A DNA stretch of 64,000 nt, taken from positions 62,001-126,000 of the forward strand of contig CAIPFE010000056.1 in NCBI GenBank assembly GCA_903864275.1, written 5' to 3'. Each line of letters begins with the position of its first letter. The stretch's first letter is position 1. Below the pieces are notes generated by a model. That model saw nothing but the letters and a program-made list of their open reading frames with translations, did no database searches and was not told the DNA's origin. The DNA comes from an uncultured Mucilaginibacter sp. (GTDB lineage: Bacteria > Bacteroidota > Bacteroidia > Sphingobacteriales > Sphingobacteriaceae). Made by a program: the position numbers and the translations under genes. Below, piece by piece: positions 52,474 through 60,952 of the stretch.

Positions 52474-53280
52474 ATGAATTCAACATCACTTAAGGGGCAA
52501 TCGGCCCTGGTTACAGGCGCTGATAGCGGTATAGGCAAGGGCGTCGCCATAGCGCTGGCAGCGGCAGGCGCTAATGTAATTATCAACCATGTGGATGCGC
52601 ACGAAGTTGCCGAACAAACCGTCGATCAGATAACAGCTGCGGGCGGCACAGCTTATGCCATCCATGCGGATATCAGCAATGAAGCAGATGTACAGGCCAT
52701 GTTCGCCGAAATGTACAAGCAGTACGGTACGATAGATATACTGGTAAACAATGCCGGCCTGCAGAGGGATTCTCGTTTTGTGGATATGACCCTGGAGCAA
52801 TGGAATACGGTGATCAGCATCAACCTTACTGGCCAGTTCCTTTGCTCACGCGAAGCGGCTAAAGAATTTATAAGGAGGGGAGTGGTTGCGGAAAGGAGTA
52901 GAGCAGCCGGAAAAATAATTTGCATGAGCAGTGTGCACGAAGTGATCCCCTGGGCGGGCCATGTAAATTACGCCGCCAGTAAGGGCGGTATCAGTATGTT
53001 TATGAAAAGCATAGCGCAAGAACTGGCGCCCCACAAAATAAGGGTAGTAGCGATAGGTCCCGGCGCCATCCAAACGCCGATCAACACATCCGCATGGGAT
53101 ACCCCCGAAGCTTTAACCAAACTCCTAACCCTGATACCCTATAACCGCATCGGCGAACCGGATGATATTGGCAAACTCGCCGCGTGGCTCGCATCCGATG
53201 AAGCAGATTACATTACCGGCACCACAATATTTATGGATGGCGGCATGACCTTGTATCCCGGGTTTGCTGATAACGGTTGA
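52474..53280 (+). CDS. SDR family oxidoreductase (glucose 1-dehydrogenase-like)
   Basis: A 268-residue classical short-chain dehydrogenase: TGADSGIGKG nucleotide site, NNAGLQRD, catalytic Ser in MSSVHEV (about 151), Tyr166 and Lys170 in YAASKGG, and the C-terminal IGEPDDIGKLAAWLASDEADYITGTTIFMDGG. Length and motifs resemble glucose 1-dehydrogenases, but substrate specificity is not readable. The leader contains a short palindrome GCCTTATATTAAAGGC at 52445-52460. It is single, with no adjacent sugar genes. Confidence 0.85.
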   Translation: MNSTSLKGQSALVTGADSGIGKGVAIALAAAGANVIINHVDAHEVAEQTVDQITAAGGTAYAIHADISNEADVQAMFAEMYKQYGTIDILVNNAGLQRDSRFVDMTLEQWNTVISINLTGQFLCSREAAKEFIRRGVVAERSRAAGKIICMSSVHEVIPWAGHVNYAASKGGISMFMKSIAQELAPHKIRVVAIGPGAIQTPINTSAWDTPEALTKLLTLIPYNRIGEPDDIGKLAAWLASDEADYITGTTIFMDGGMTLYPGFADNG

Positions 53281-53283
53281 ATA

Positions 53284-53394
53284 AGTTGATTGGGTTAATT
53301 AGGTTGATTAGGTGAGTGGTTAGTCATTGGATCGTTGAGCCATTTTGGAATATCTACAACTTCTTGCAACACTTACAACTTCTACAACACTTAT
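53284..53394. repeat. Two half word elements R21 (words TTGATTAGG and CTACAACTTC)
   Basis: After the SDR stop, AAGTTGATTGGGTTAATTAG plus GTTGATTAGG are direct words. At 53353-53394 TCTACAACTTCTTGCAACAC plus TTACAACTTCTACAACACTT are direct words of another kind. Neither has an opposite arm here. The rest of 53281-53637 is A+T-rich and shows no gene apart from the promoter below. Confidence 0.6.
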
Positions 53395-53581
53395 AACCAA
53401 AAAATCGTTAATTTAAAGTTAACTTCAAGTAAAAAAGCCGTTACAGTGGCCAATTGTGCCTTTTTTGTCATTTTTTCATTTAACATATTGTAAAAAATAC
53501 ACTAAGCAGGATACGAATATTTAAATTTATCACTAATAAACGCATATAATTATGAAATAATCATAAAAGTGTATTTATAGT

Positions 53582-53611
53582 TTTGATATTGGCAAATATA
53601 CCATACTTTTG
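53582..53611 (+). promoter_or_regulatory. Promoter of the secreted protein gene at 53638
   Basis: TTTG (53582-53585), an 18-base spacer and TACTTTTG (53604-53611) match the Bacteroidota -33/-7 consensus. Transcription would start near 53618, 20 bases before the ATG. Confidence 0.6.
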
Positions 53612-53637
53612 TTATGGATTTAAAATTTAAAACAACC

Positions 53638-54120
53638 ATGAAAAAGATATTTTTAACAATCGCAACCGCTGCTTTATTCAGCGTTTCTGCATTTGCTGCC
53701 GATGGCGGTAAAAAAGCAACCGAGACTTCCGCTAACGTTTCATATGCCGTACACCAGGAGTTTACTACTGATTTTGCCGGCGCGGAAAATGTAGTTTGGA
53801 CCGTCACAAAAAGTGTTCAGAAAGCCGACTTTATTGTTGACGGCGTAAAGAAAACAGCCTTTTACAATTTAGCCGGTGACTTTTTAGGCAGTACCCAGGT
53901 TATTGGTTATAATGCCATTCCTGCCAAAACGCAGGCAATTATCGCTGCTGACTACAAAGGCTATACAGCCAGCAATGTTATCGTTTACTTTGCTAATGAA
54001 GCAATAAAAACTGATATCGACGCTACAACGTATTTTGTTGACCTGAAAAGCGAAAAACACGAGATTTTAGTAAGGGTAACTGAAACCGGTAGTGTTGAAT
54101 TCTTCAAACAAGTTAAATAA
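53638..54120 (+). CDS. Small secreted protein (PepSY-like/BLIP-like fold suspected)
   Basis: The ATG at 53638 gives MKKIFLTIATAALFSVSAFA, a signal peptide, and a 160-residue protein; the frame from 53614 adds 8 residues upstream of it. The mature part has repeated beta strands with aromatic ends (VVWTVTKSVQKADFIVDGVK, TAFYNLAGDFLGSTQVIGY). This recalls PepSY-like or beta-lactamase-inhibitor-like secreted proteins of Bacteroidota. I do not assign a function. A strong hairpin terminator follows at 54148 and a good promoter precedes it, so it is a single-gene unit. Confidence 0.65.
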   Translation: MKKIFLTIATAALFSVSAFAADGGKKATETSANVSYAVHQEFTTDFAGAENVVWTVTKSVQKADFIVDGVKKTAFYNLAGDFLGSTQVIGYNAIPAKTQAIIAADYKGYTASNVIVYFANEAIKTDIDATTYFVDLKSEKHEILVRVTETGSVEFFKQVK

Positions 54121-54147
54121 TTCACCCAAACTGCACTAATTCACACA

Positions 54148-54177
54148 GGCTTCGGTCAAAAGACCGAAGGCTTTTTT
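54148..54177 (+). terminator. Rho-independent terminator after the secreted protein gene
   Basis: CTTCGGTC pairs with GACCGAAG around the loop AAAA and is followed by a T tract (CTTTTTTATT). It lies 28 bases after the stop codon. Confidence 0.88.
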
Positions 54178-54239
54178 ATTGGAAATTTGTGTTTATATAT
54201 AATCCCCATGTAATTAGTAGGATAAATTTTAACAATTGC

Positions 54240-54269
54240 TTGATTTTTGAAACAATCAAAGTACCTTAG
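54240..54269 (+). promoter_or_regulatory. Promoter of the peroxiredoxin gene
   Basis: TTG (54240-54242), a 19-base spacer and TACCTTAG (54262-54269) match TTG / TAnnTTTG with one mismatch. The start would be near 54276, about 25 bases before the ATG. Confidence 0.45.
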
Positions 54270-54299
54270 TATTTTATTTACCAATAAATTTAAAATACC

Positions 54300-54935
54300 A
54301 TGAGTTTACGATTGGGAGATATTGCTCCAAACTTCAAAGCAAAAACATCCGAAGGAGAAATTGACTTTTATGAATACCTTGGCAATAGCTGGGGAGTATT
54401 GTTTTCGCACCCGGCTGATTATACGCCCGTTTGCACCACCGAATTAGGAAGAACCGCCTCGCTGAAAAACGAATTTGACAAACGGAATGTCAAGGTGATT
54501 GCGTTAAGCGTTGATTCGGTTGAATCGCACAAGGGGTGGATAAATGATATCAATGAAACACAGGGCGTTGAGGTGAATTTCCCGATAGTGGGGGATGAGA
54601 GCCGCGAAATTTCGCTGGCTTATGATATGATCCACCCGAATGCATCGTTGACAGCCACGGTTAGGTCGCTGTTTGTCATCGCACCTGATAAAACTATTAA
54701 GCTGATCATCACCTATCCCGCGTCGACAGGGAGAAATTTCCAGGAGATCTTACGCGTAATAGATTCATTGCAATTAACCGCCAATTATAGCGTAGCAACT
54801 CCAGCCGACTGGAAGGAAGGCGAGGACGTAGTTATAGTGCCTGCAATTAAAACTGAAGATGCAGCCGCGAAATTTCCGAAAGGTTTTAGAATAGTTAAAC
54901 CCTATTTACGATTAACACCACAACCGAATAAATAA
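54300..54935 (+). CDS. 1-Cys peroxiredoxin (Prx6 type)
   Basis: This 211-residue protein reduces peroxides through a cysteine. The peroxidatic motif is HPADYTPVCTTELG with Cys45 (PVCTTE type), and no second Cys is evident, as expected for Prx6. Further family marks are VKVIALSVDSVESHKGWI, FPIVGDESREISLAYDM and VRSLFVIAPDKTIKLIITYPASTGRN. The C-terminal domain ends RIVKPYLRLTPQP. It has its own promoter, preceded by the terminator of the gene before, so it is monocistronic, typical of stress-induced genes. Confidence 0.93.
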   Translation: MSLRLGDIAPNFKAKTSEGEIDFYEYLGNSWGVLFSHPADYTPVCTTELGRTASLKNEFDKRNVKVIALSVDSVESHKGWINDINETQGVEVNFPIVGDESREISLAYDMIHPNASLTATVRSLFVIAPDKTIKLIITYPASTGRNFQEILRVIDSLQLTANYSVATPADWKEGEDVVIVPAIKTEDAAAKFPKGFRIVKPYLRLTPQPNK

Positions 54936-54940
54936 TTTTA

Positions 54941-54969
54941 TTTGGTTATTAATATATTTTATATATTTG
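54941..54969 (+). promoter_or_regulatory. Promoter of the cold shock gene with a long leader
   Basis: TTTG (54941-54944), a 17-base spacer and TATATTTG (54962-54969) resemble the Bacteroidota promoter. A start near 54976 leaves about 105 bases of leader before the cold shock ORF. Confidence 0.5.
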
Positions 54970-55079
54970 AACAGATTGGTTTTTCTATTCCTTATCTGGA
55001 AAAATTTCTATTTTCTCCGGTTTAGGCGTAGTTTTTTAATCTGTAACGCAAATTTTTTTATATAACAATTATAATATTT

Positions 55080-55277
55080 ATGAAAACTGGAAAAGTAAAA
55101 TGGTTTAACACACAAAAAGGTTATGGTTTTATTGTTACCGACGATGGTAAAGATCTTTTTGTACACTTTAAGGATGTACAAGGCGGCGTAAATGCCATAA
55201 AAGATAACGATAGCGTTACATACGATGTGGAAGAAGGCAGAAAAGGGTTACAGGCAGTAAATGTAAAAAAAGCATAA
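55080..55277 (+). CDS. Cold shock protein
   Basis: The 65-residue protein is one cold shock domain with RNA-binding motifs RNP1 KGYGFI and RNP2 LFVHF, and WFN near the N-terminus. It binds single-stranded RNA or DNA and acts as an RNA chaperone. The length is usual for CspA-type proteins. It has a leader of about 105 bases from the likely promoter, which may mediate temperature control of its own mRNA as in other cold shock genes. A hairpin terminator lies 24 bases after the stop. Confidence 0.95.
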   Translation: MKTGKVKWFNTQKGYGFIVTDDGKDLFVHFKDVQGGVNAIKDNDSVTYDVEEGRKGLQAVNVKKA

Positions 55278-55301
55278 TTTAAAAGAATTAATTTCTTAAG
55301 G

Positions 55302-55327
55302 ACCTCTGCTTTCACAGGGGTTTTTTT
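55302..55327 (+). terminator. Rho-independent terminator after the cold shock gene
   Basis: ACCTCTG pairs with CAGGGGT around the loop CTTTCA and is followed by seven T residues. Confidence 0.85.
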
Positions 55328-55340
55328 GTTTGAAGAATTT

Positions 55341-55415
55341 GCAGGGACACAATATTTTGCGTCTTTACCAAATGATTTTTGAAAACGCAACCGGAGATGC
55401 AAAGTATTGCGTCTC
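55341..55415. repeat. GAGACGC-type palindrome, copies 2 and 3
   Basis: GGGACACAATATTTTGCGTC (55344-55363) is followed by GAGATGCAAAG joined to TATTGCGTCTC (55394-55415), a near-perfect palindrome. It belongs to the same family as the copy at 2848-2870. Confidence 0.8.
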
Positions 55416-55446
55416 TACACCAACAATATAACCAATTATTACAATT

Positions 55447-56679
55447 ATGACTGCTGATAACCAGGCCAAACTGACCAGGAATGCCATTTTTTTAATCCTT
55501 GTGGCTTCCCTGGGCTATTTTGTTGACATCTATGATCTTTTAATTTTCCTGATAGTAAGAAAAGAAAGCCTGCTCGACATAGGTGTTAAGCCTACTGACG
55601 TGCTTTCGAAAGGACTTACTATTATAAATTTACAGATGCTGGGCCTGCTACTGGGAGGAATATTGTGGGGCGTGTTGGGCGATAAGCTGGGGCGCTTAAA
55701 AGTTCTTTTTGGATCCATCACCTTGTATTCATTGGCCAATTTTGCCAACGGTATGGTTCATGATCCGGAATCCTACGCTATTATCCGTTTTATCGCAGGT
55801 ATAGGTCTTGCCGGCGAGCTTGGCGCTGGCATAACATTGGTTAGTGAAACCTTAAGTAAAGAAAAGAGGGGACATGGAACAATGATTGTTGCTTCCGTCG
55901 GCCTTTTCGGCGCAGTGGCTGCAGATATGGTTTCAAAATATGGCTGGCGCGATGCGTACTTTGTAGGTGGTGGTCTGGGGACTTTACTTCTTTTATTGCG
56001 CATCGGCACTTTTGAATCCGGTATGTTTAAGAATGTTGTACAAAAAGGCGTATCAAAAGGCAATTTTTTTATGCTATTTAATAATTGGGACCGGTTCAAA
56101 AAATATCTGTACTGTATTTTAATCGGGGCGCCCCTTTGGTATGTAGTTGGCGTTTTGATTTCATTACAGCCGGAATTTGGTATCGCCCTGCATGCTGCCG
56201 ATAAGTTAAGTGCCGGGGACGGTATTTTATATGCTTATATAGGTATAGCCTTCGGCGGGATCGCGGCCGGTCTTTTAGCGCAGCTTACAAAATCCAGGAA
56301 ATTAACTATGTATATTTTCCTCATCTTATCTGTGATCACTGTGGTTATTTATTTAAGCTCGACCGGGCTTACCAGCCAGCATTATTTGTGGCTCTGCTTT
56401 TTTATGGGTTTCGCTGTCGGTTACTGGACAACTTTTATAACCATTGCCGCCGAGCAATTCGGTACAAATATTCGTTCAACCGTTGCCACAACAGTTCCCA
56501 ATTTTGTAAGGGGTTCGCTAATTCCTATTAATTTTGCTTTCGCGGCGCTCAAAGTTCACTATGGCATGATTACCAGCGGCTATATTATGATGGCTATTCT
56601 TACGGTAGTTGCACTGTTTTCGATAAGCCAGTTAAAGGAAACTTTTGGTAAGGACCTTAATTATGTTGAGGTTAGTTGA
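55447..56679 (+). CDS. MFS transporter, metabolite/sugar symporter-like
   Basis: A 410-residue protein with 12 predicted transmembrane helices. The MFS signature between helices 2 and 3 is GVLGDKLGRLKVLF. The N-terminal GYFVDIYDLLIF and RFIAGIGLAGELGAGITLV resemble the metabolite:H+ symporter and sugar transporter branch. The substrate is unknown. The stop codon TGA is the first part of the word AGTTGATCAAG of repeat R22. It is monocistronic by context: repeats upstream and downstream, and hemF after R22. Confidence 0.82.
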   Translation: MTADNQAKLTRNAIFLILVASLGYFVDIYDLLIFLIVRKESLLDIGVKPTDVLSKGLTIINLQMLGLLLGGILWGVLGDKLGRLKVLFGSITLYSLANFANGMVHDPESYAIIRFIAGIGLAGELGAGITLVSETLSKEKRGHGTMIVASVGLFGAVAADMVSKYGWRDAYFVGGGLGTLLLLLRIGTFESGMFKNVVQKGVSKGNFFMLFNNWDRFKKYLYCILIGAPLWYVVGVLISLQPEFGIALHAADKLSAGDGILYAYIGIAFGGIAAGLLAQLTKSRKLTMYIFLILSVITVVIYLSSTGLTSQHYLWLCFFMGFAVGYWTTFITIAAEQFGTNIRSTVATTVPNFVRGSLIPINFAFAALKVHYGMITSGYIMMAILTVVALFSISQLKETFGKDLNYVEVS

Positions 56680-56780
56680 TCAAGTTGATTGAGTTGGAAT
56701 GAGTTTTTAGCGGCAAAGAGTTTTTAACTTAATCAACCACTCACTCAATCAACTTAATCAACCATTCGCATAATCAACTA
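56673..56780. repeat. Word palindrome R22 (word AGTTGATTGAG)
   Basis: The left arm AGTTGATCAAGTTGATTGAG contains the MFS stop codon. The right arm CACTCACTCAATCAACTTAA plus TCAACC is its complement and runs up to 12 bases before hemF. Confidence 0.86.
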
Positions 56781-56791
56781 TCTTTACCCCG

Positions 56792-57706
56792 ATGATCAAT
56801 AAAGACCAAATTGTTACCGATTACAAACTCATCCAGGATGAAATATGCGCCGCCCTTGAGTTAGCGGATGGCAAAGTGCACTTTGAGGAAGAAACATGGG
56901 AGCGTGAGGGCGGGGGGGGCGGACGTACCCGGGTCATCCAAAACGGCAACATTTTTGAAAAGGGAGGCGTGAACTTTTCTGCTGTCTATGGCCAGCTTCC
57001 CCATACGGTAAAAAAAGCACTGAACGTTGAGCAGGATGATTTTTTTGCGACCGGTATTTCCATTGTTATCCACCCCAACCATCCTTTGGTGCCCATCATT
57101 CATATGAATATACGTTATTTTGAAATGCCCTCATCGTTTGGTTTAGGAAATGAGCCCGTAAGATGGTTCGGCGGCGGTATTGACCTAACGCCGCATTATG
57201 TTTTTGAGGAGGATGCCCGGTATTTTCATACCTATTTAAAATCTGTTTGCGATAGTTTCAACCACGATTTTTACCACCGTTTTAAATTATGGGCTGACGA
57301 CTATTTTTTTATTAAACACCGCAACGAAACCCGCGGGATAGGGGGCATATTTTACGACCGTTTAACCGCCGGCGAAGAACTGACCTGGGAAACCATATTT
57401 GAATTTTCGAAAGCGCTGGGCCGTTCATTTATTCCTATTTACACCGAATTGGTCGCTCGCAACCGCAATAAAAAGTTTACAGAAGACCAGCAATTGTGGC
57501 AATACCAGAGACGCAGCCGCTACGCCGAATTTAACCTGGTTTATGATGCCGGAACAAAATTTGGGCTGGAAACCAACGGGCGAATCGAATCCATATTGAT
57601 GAGCCTGCCGCCAACGGCTAAATGGTTATATAACTACCAGGCAAAACCGGGCAGCGAGGAAGAAAAAACGTTATCTTTATTGAGAAAGGGGATTAATTGG
57701 GTGTGA
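56792..57706 (+). CDS. hemF: Oxygen-dependent coproporphyrinogen III oxidase
   Basis: HemF converts coproporphyrinogen III to protoporphyrinogen IX with O2. The 304-residue protein has the family signature WFGGGIDLTPHYVFEEDA with FHTYLKSVCDSFNHDFY, plus NIRYFEMPSSFGLGNEPV, RNETRGIGGIFYDRL and QYQRRSRYAEFNLVYDAGTKFGL. It is the aerobic form. The stop codon overlaps the start of the next gene (TGATG), so that gene is translationally coupled. No other heme genes are adjacent. Confidence 0.95.
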   Translation: MINKDQIVTDYKLIQDEICAALELADGKVHFEEETWEREGGGGGRTRVIQNGNIFEKGGVNFSAVYGQLPHTVKKALNVEQDDFFATGISIVIHPNHPLVPIIHMNIRYFEMPSSFGLGNEPVRWFGGGIDLTPHYVFEEDARYFHTYLKSVCDSFNHDFYHRFKLWADDYFFIKHRNETRGIGGIFYDRLTAGEELTWETIFEFSKALGRSFIPIYTELVARNRNKKFTEDQQLWQYQRRSRYAEFNLVYDAGTKFGLETNGRIESILMSLPPTAKWLYNYQAKPGSEEEKTLSLLRKGINWV

Positions 57707-58119
57707 TGAAAACTAATAAAACTTGTTTGATCTTTTTTTTAATCCTTTTTACCGTCGTGGTTTTATCTTCTTTTCAATCCGAGGCCACCCTTAAAGGCAC
57801 CTGGAAATTCGTCGGCGGTATCTACAATGGCAAAAAGGAGGGGGCGACAACAGGATATACCTTACGCAGAAAATATGATGCCATTCATTATGAAGCTCTC
57901 GCTAGTGAAAAAGGCTATAAGACAGAAAAATACGAAACCGGCGACTATGTTTTAAAAGGTGATACCTGTATCGATAAAGAAACGTTTTGCAGCCAGCCAT
58001 CAAAGATCACCAATATACCTATCCATTATTTGTACACCGTAAAGAATGATACGCTTACGTTGAAGGGAACGCTGCCGACCGGGATGCGGGTTGAGGAATA
58101 TTGGACTAAGGTTAAATAG
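57706..58119 (+). CDS. Secreted lipocalin-like hypothetical protein
   Basis: The ATG at 57706 overlaps the hemF stop (TGATG). The 137-residue protein has an N-terminal hydrophobic signal (CLIFFLILFTVVVLSS) and a small beta-rich domain (LKGTWKFVGGIYNGKKEG, TYTLRR-like strand, LTLKGTLPTGMRVEEYWTKV) that resembles the short lipocalin-like proteins of Bacteroidota. Two Cys (TCIDKETFC) could form a disulfide. The function is unknown; coupling to hemF suggests it is expressed with heme synthesis but proves nothing. Confidence 0.6.
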   Translation: MKTNKTCLIFFLILFTVVVLSSFQSEATLKGTWKFVGGIYNGKKEGATTGYTLRRKYDAIHYEALASEKGYKTEKYETGDYVLKGDTCIDKETFCSQPSKITNIPIHYLYTVKNDTLTLKGTLPTGMRVEEYWTKVK

Positions 58120-58129
58120 GGTAGTAGTC

Positions 58130-58263
58130 GGAACCGGGATTGAGCAGATTTTATGGATTTTTTTGATGCCATTCGCAACCGCCAATCAGATAAATCTGTA
58201 AAATCTGCTCAATCCCCGTTCAGACAATAAAATCCGAATTTGAACATCTGAAATCCGAAATTA
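58130..58263. repeat. Word palindrome R23 (word GATTGAGCAGATTTTA) plus half element
   Basis: The left arm AACCGGGATTGAGCAGATTT pairs with TAAATCTGTAAAATCTGCTC plus AATCCCCGTT on the right (58188-58222). AAAATCCGAATTTGAACATC plus TGAAATCCGAAATT follow as direct words. Confidence 0.86.
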
Positions 58264-58374
58264 TCGACTAAAAATGGTATGGTAAACCCATAAATTTTCT
58301 TAACTTCGCAGGTCGTTTAAAAACCCTATTTTGAACGGATAAATTACGGGAAGAATCTACATTAAGAAATAAAA

Positions 58375-60948
58375 ATGGCCGACGAAACAGGAAACGGAAA
58401 TATACCACCAGAAGACAGAATAATTTCGATAAATATTGATGAAGAAATGCGATCAGCCTACATTGATTATTCAATGTCGGTTATTGTTTCAAGGGCATTA
58501 CCCGATGTCCGCGATGGTTTAAAGCCGGTACACAGGCGCGTGCTGTATGGCATGTTGGACCTCGGTTTAAATAACAACAAACCCTATAAAAAATCAGCCC
58601 GTATAGTAGGGGAGGTGTTGGGTAAATATCACCCGCATGGCGATAAATCAGTTTATGACGCCATGGTGCGTATGGCCCAGGAATGGAGCCTGCGTTACCC
58701 GATGGTTGAAGGGCAGGGTAATTACGGATCAATTGACGGTGATGAGCCGGCGGCAATGCGATATACAGAAGCAAGGCTTGAAAAGATAGCCGAAGAAATG
58801 CTGGCCGACATTAATAAAGATACCATTGATTTCCAGCTTAATTTTGACGATTCGTTAGAAGAGCCGACAGTTTTACCCGCAAAGTTTCCGAACCTGTTAG
58901 TAAACGGCGCATCGGGTATAGCTGTGGGCATGGCCACCAATATGGCGCCGCACAATTTAACCGAAGTGATAAACGCCACTTTAGCGCTGATAGATAACCG
59001 ACAGATAGACGTTACAGAGCTAATGAAACACATTAAAGGCCCTGATTTCCCTACAGGCGGCATTATTTACGGCTTTGAGGGCGCACGTGAGGCATTTGAA
59101 ACCGGCAGGGGCAGGATAGTGATAAGATCGAGGGCCGAAATTGAAGTTTATAATAACGACCGGGAACGGATCATTGTAACGGAAGTGCCTTACCAGATCA
59201 ATAAGGCGCTGATGATAGAGCGTACAGCTGAGCTGGTTAATGATAAAAAATTAGAAGGTATTTCGGCGATCAGGGATGAATCGAACAGGGAAGGTATCCG
59301 TGTTGTTTATGAAATAAAGCGGGATGCCAACGCGGCAATAGTGCTGAATAACCTGTTTAAATACACAGCGTTGCAAACATCGTTCAGCATAAACAATATT
59401 GCTTTGGTGCACGGCAGGCCTATGCTGCTTAACCTCAGGGACCTGATCCACCATTTTGTGGAACACCGGCACGAGGTGGTTGTACGCCGTACAAAATTCG
59501 AGCTTTCCGAAGCACAAAAAAGGGCGCATATATTGGAAGGTTTACTGATCGCCTTAGACCATTTGGATGAAGTGATCAGGCTGATACGCGCTTCAAATAC
59601 GCCAGACGATGCCAGGGAAGGCTTAATTGCCCAGTTTGGCTTAACCGACATACAGGCGCGCGCCATTTTGGATATGACCTTAAGGAGGTTAACGGGACTT
59701 GAGCGTGATAAAATTAAAGATGAGTACGAGGGCCTGATGAAACTGATAGACTATTTAAATTCTATCCTGGGCGATGAAGGCATACGCATGCAGATCATTA
59801 AAGATGAACTGACAGAAATCAGGGATAAATATGGCGACGAGCGTAAAACCGAAATGATCCATTCGTCCGCAGAAATGAACACCGAGGATTTTATTGAGGA
59901 TGAGGATGTTGTGATCACTATTTCGCGTGAAGGCTATATAAAACGTACGCCATTAACCGAATACCGCCGGCAGGGCAGGGGTGGCAAAGGCGCTATCGGC
60001 AGCAATAGCCGTGATGCTGACTTTATTGAGCATTTGCTGATCGCATCGAACCATAATTATATGCTGTTCTTCACCGAATCGGGACAATGTTTCTGGCTCA
60101 GGGTATTCGAAATTCCCGAAGGGACGCGTACTTCAAAGGGAAGGGCTATCCAAAATATTATCAACATCCCGAAAGAGGAAAATATCAAGGCTTATATCAA
60201 GCTGATTAGCCTGAAAGATAAGGAATACCTCGAAAACAACTTTATTATCATGTGTACCCGCAAAGGTACTATCAAAAAAACCTCGCTCGAGGCTTACTCA
60301 CGCCCGAGGGCAAATGGAATAAACGCGATAAATATTAATGAAGGCGACTCGCTTTTAGAAGCAAGCTTAACCAGCGGCACCAGCGAAATTGTGATGGCAT
60401 TAAAATCAGGCCGCGCTATCCGCTTCAACGAATCGAAAGTAAGGCCGATGGGCCGTACCGCCACAGGCGTACGCGGCATAACGCTTGAAGATGAGAACGA
60501 CGAAGTTGTTGGTATGATCAGTATCGATAACCCGGAAACAACTGTTTTGGTGGTATCGGAAAAAGGATATGGTAAACGTACCGATATTGACGATTACAGG
60601 GTAACTAACCGGGGCGGCAAAGGTGTTAAAACCTTAAACGTTACCGATAAAACCGGGCAACTTGTTGCTATTAAAGGCGTTACTGATAAAGAGGACCTGA
60701 TGATCATTAATAAATCGGGGATCATTATCAGGATAGCGATCAGTGAACTTAGGACGATGGGCAGGGCTACGCAGGGAGTGAGGTTAATTACACTGAAAGG
60801 CGATGACGAAATAGCTTCAGTTGCGAAAATTGAGCATGATGATGAGGAGGATAAGGAAATTGATGAAAATGCTGAAAATACCGGCACAGAACCAGATGCT
60901 GAAAATACCGGCGATACTGAAGAAACTCCGGGAGACACAAACGAATAG
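58375..60948 (+). CDS. gyrA: DNA gyrase subunit A
   Basis: GyrA is the DNA-cleaving subunit of gyrase, which supercoils DNA with GyrB. The 857-residue protein has the winged-helix and tower domains with catalytic Tyr130 (AMRYTEARL) and a C-terminal six-bladed beta-pinwheel with the GyrA box QGRGGKG. A long acidic tail has two copies of AENTG, from a tandem DNA repeat. In the quinolone-resistance region the sequence is [17 protein letters not shown], so Lys is at the position of E. coli Ser83 while the Asp87 equivalent is kept. It is followed by two TPR genes. Confidence 0.96.
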   Translation: MADETGNGNIPPEDRIISINIDEEMRSAYIDYSMSVIVSRALPDVRDGLKPVHRRVLYGMLDLGLNNNKPYKKSARIVGEVLGKYHPHGDKSVYDAMVRMAQEWSLRYPMVEGQGNYGSIDGDEPAAMRYTEARLEKIAEEMLADINKDTIDFQLNFDDSLEEPTVLPAKFPNLLVNGASGIAVGMATNMAPHNLTEVINATLALIDNRQIDVTELMKHIKGPDFPTGGIIYGFEGAREAFETGRGRIVIRSRAEIEVYNNDRERIIVTEVPYQINKALMIERTAELVNDKKLEGISAIRDESNREGIRVVYEIKRDANAAIVLNNLFKYTALQTSFSINNIALVHGRPMLLNLRDLIHHFVEHRHEVVVRRTKFELSEAQKRAHILEGLLIALDHLDEVIRLIRASNTPDDAREGLIAQFGLTDIQARAILDMTLRRLTGLERDKIKDEYEGLMKLIDYLNSILGDEGIRMQIIKDELTEIRDKYGDERKTEMIHSSAEMNTEDFIEDEDVVITISREGYIKRTPLTEYRRQGRGGKGAIGSNSRDADFIEHLLIASNHNYMLFFTESGQCFWLRVFEIPEGTRTSKGRAIQNIINIPKEENIKAYIKLISLKDKEYLENNFIIMCTRKGTIKKTSLEAYSRPRANGINAININEGDSLLEASLTSGTSEIVMALKSGRAIRFNESKVRPMGRTATGVRGITLEDENDEVVGMISIDNPETTVLVVSEKGYGKRTDIDDYRVTNRGGKGVKTLNVTDKTGQLVAIKGVTDKEDLMIINKSGIIIRIAISELRTMGRATQGVRLITLKGDDEIASVAKIEHDDEEDKEIDENAENTGTEPDAENTGDTEETPGDTNE

Positions 60949-60952
60949 TTAA

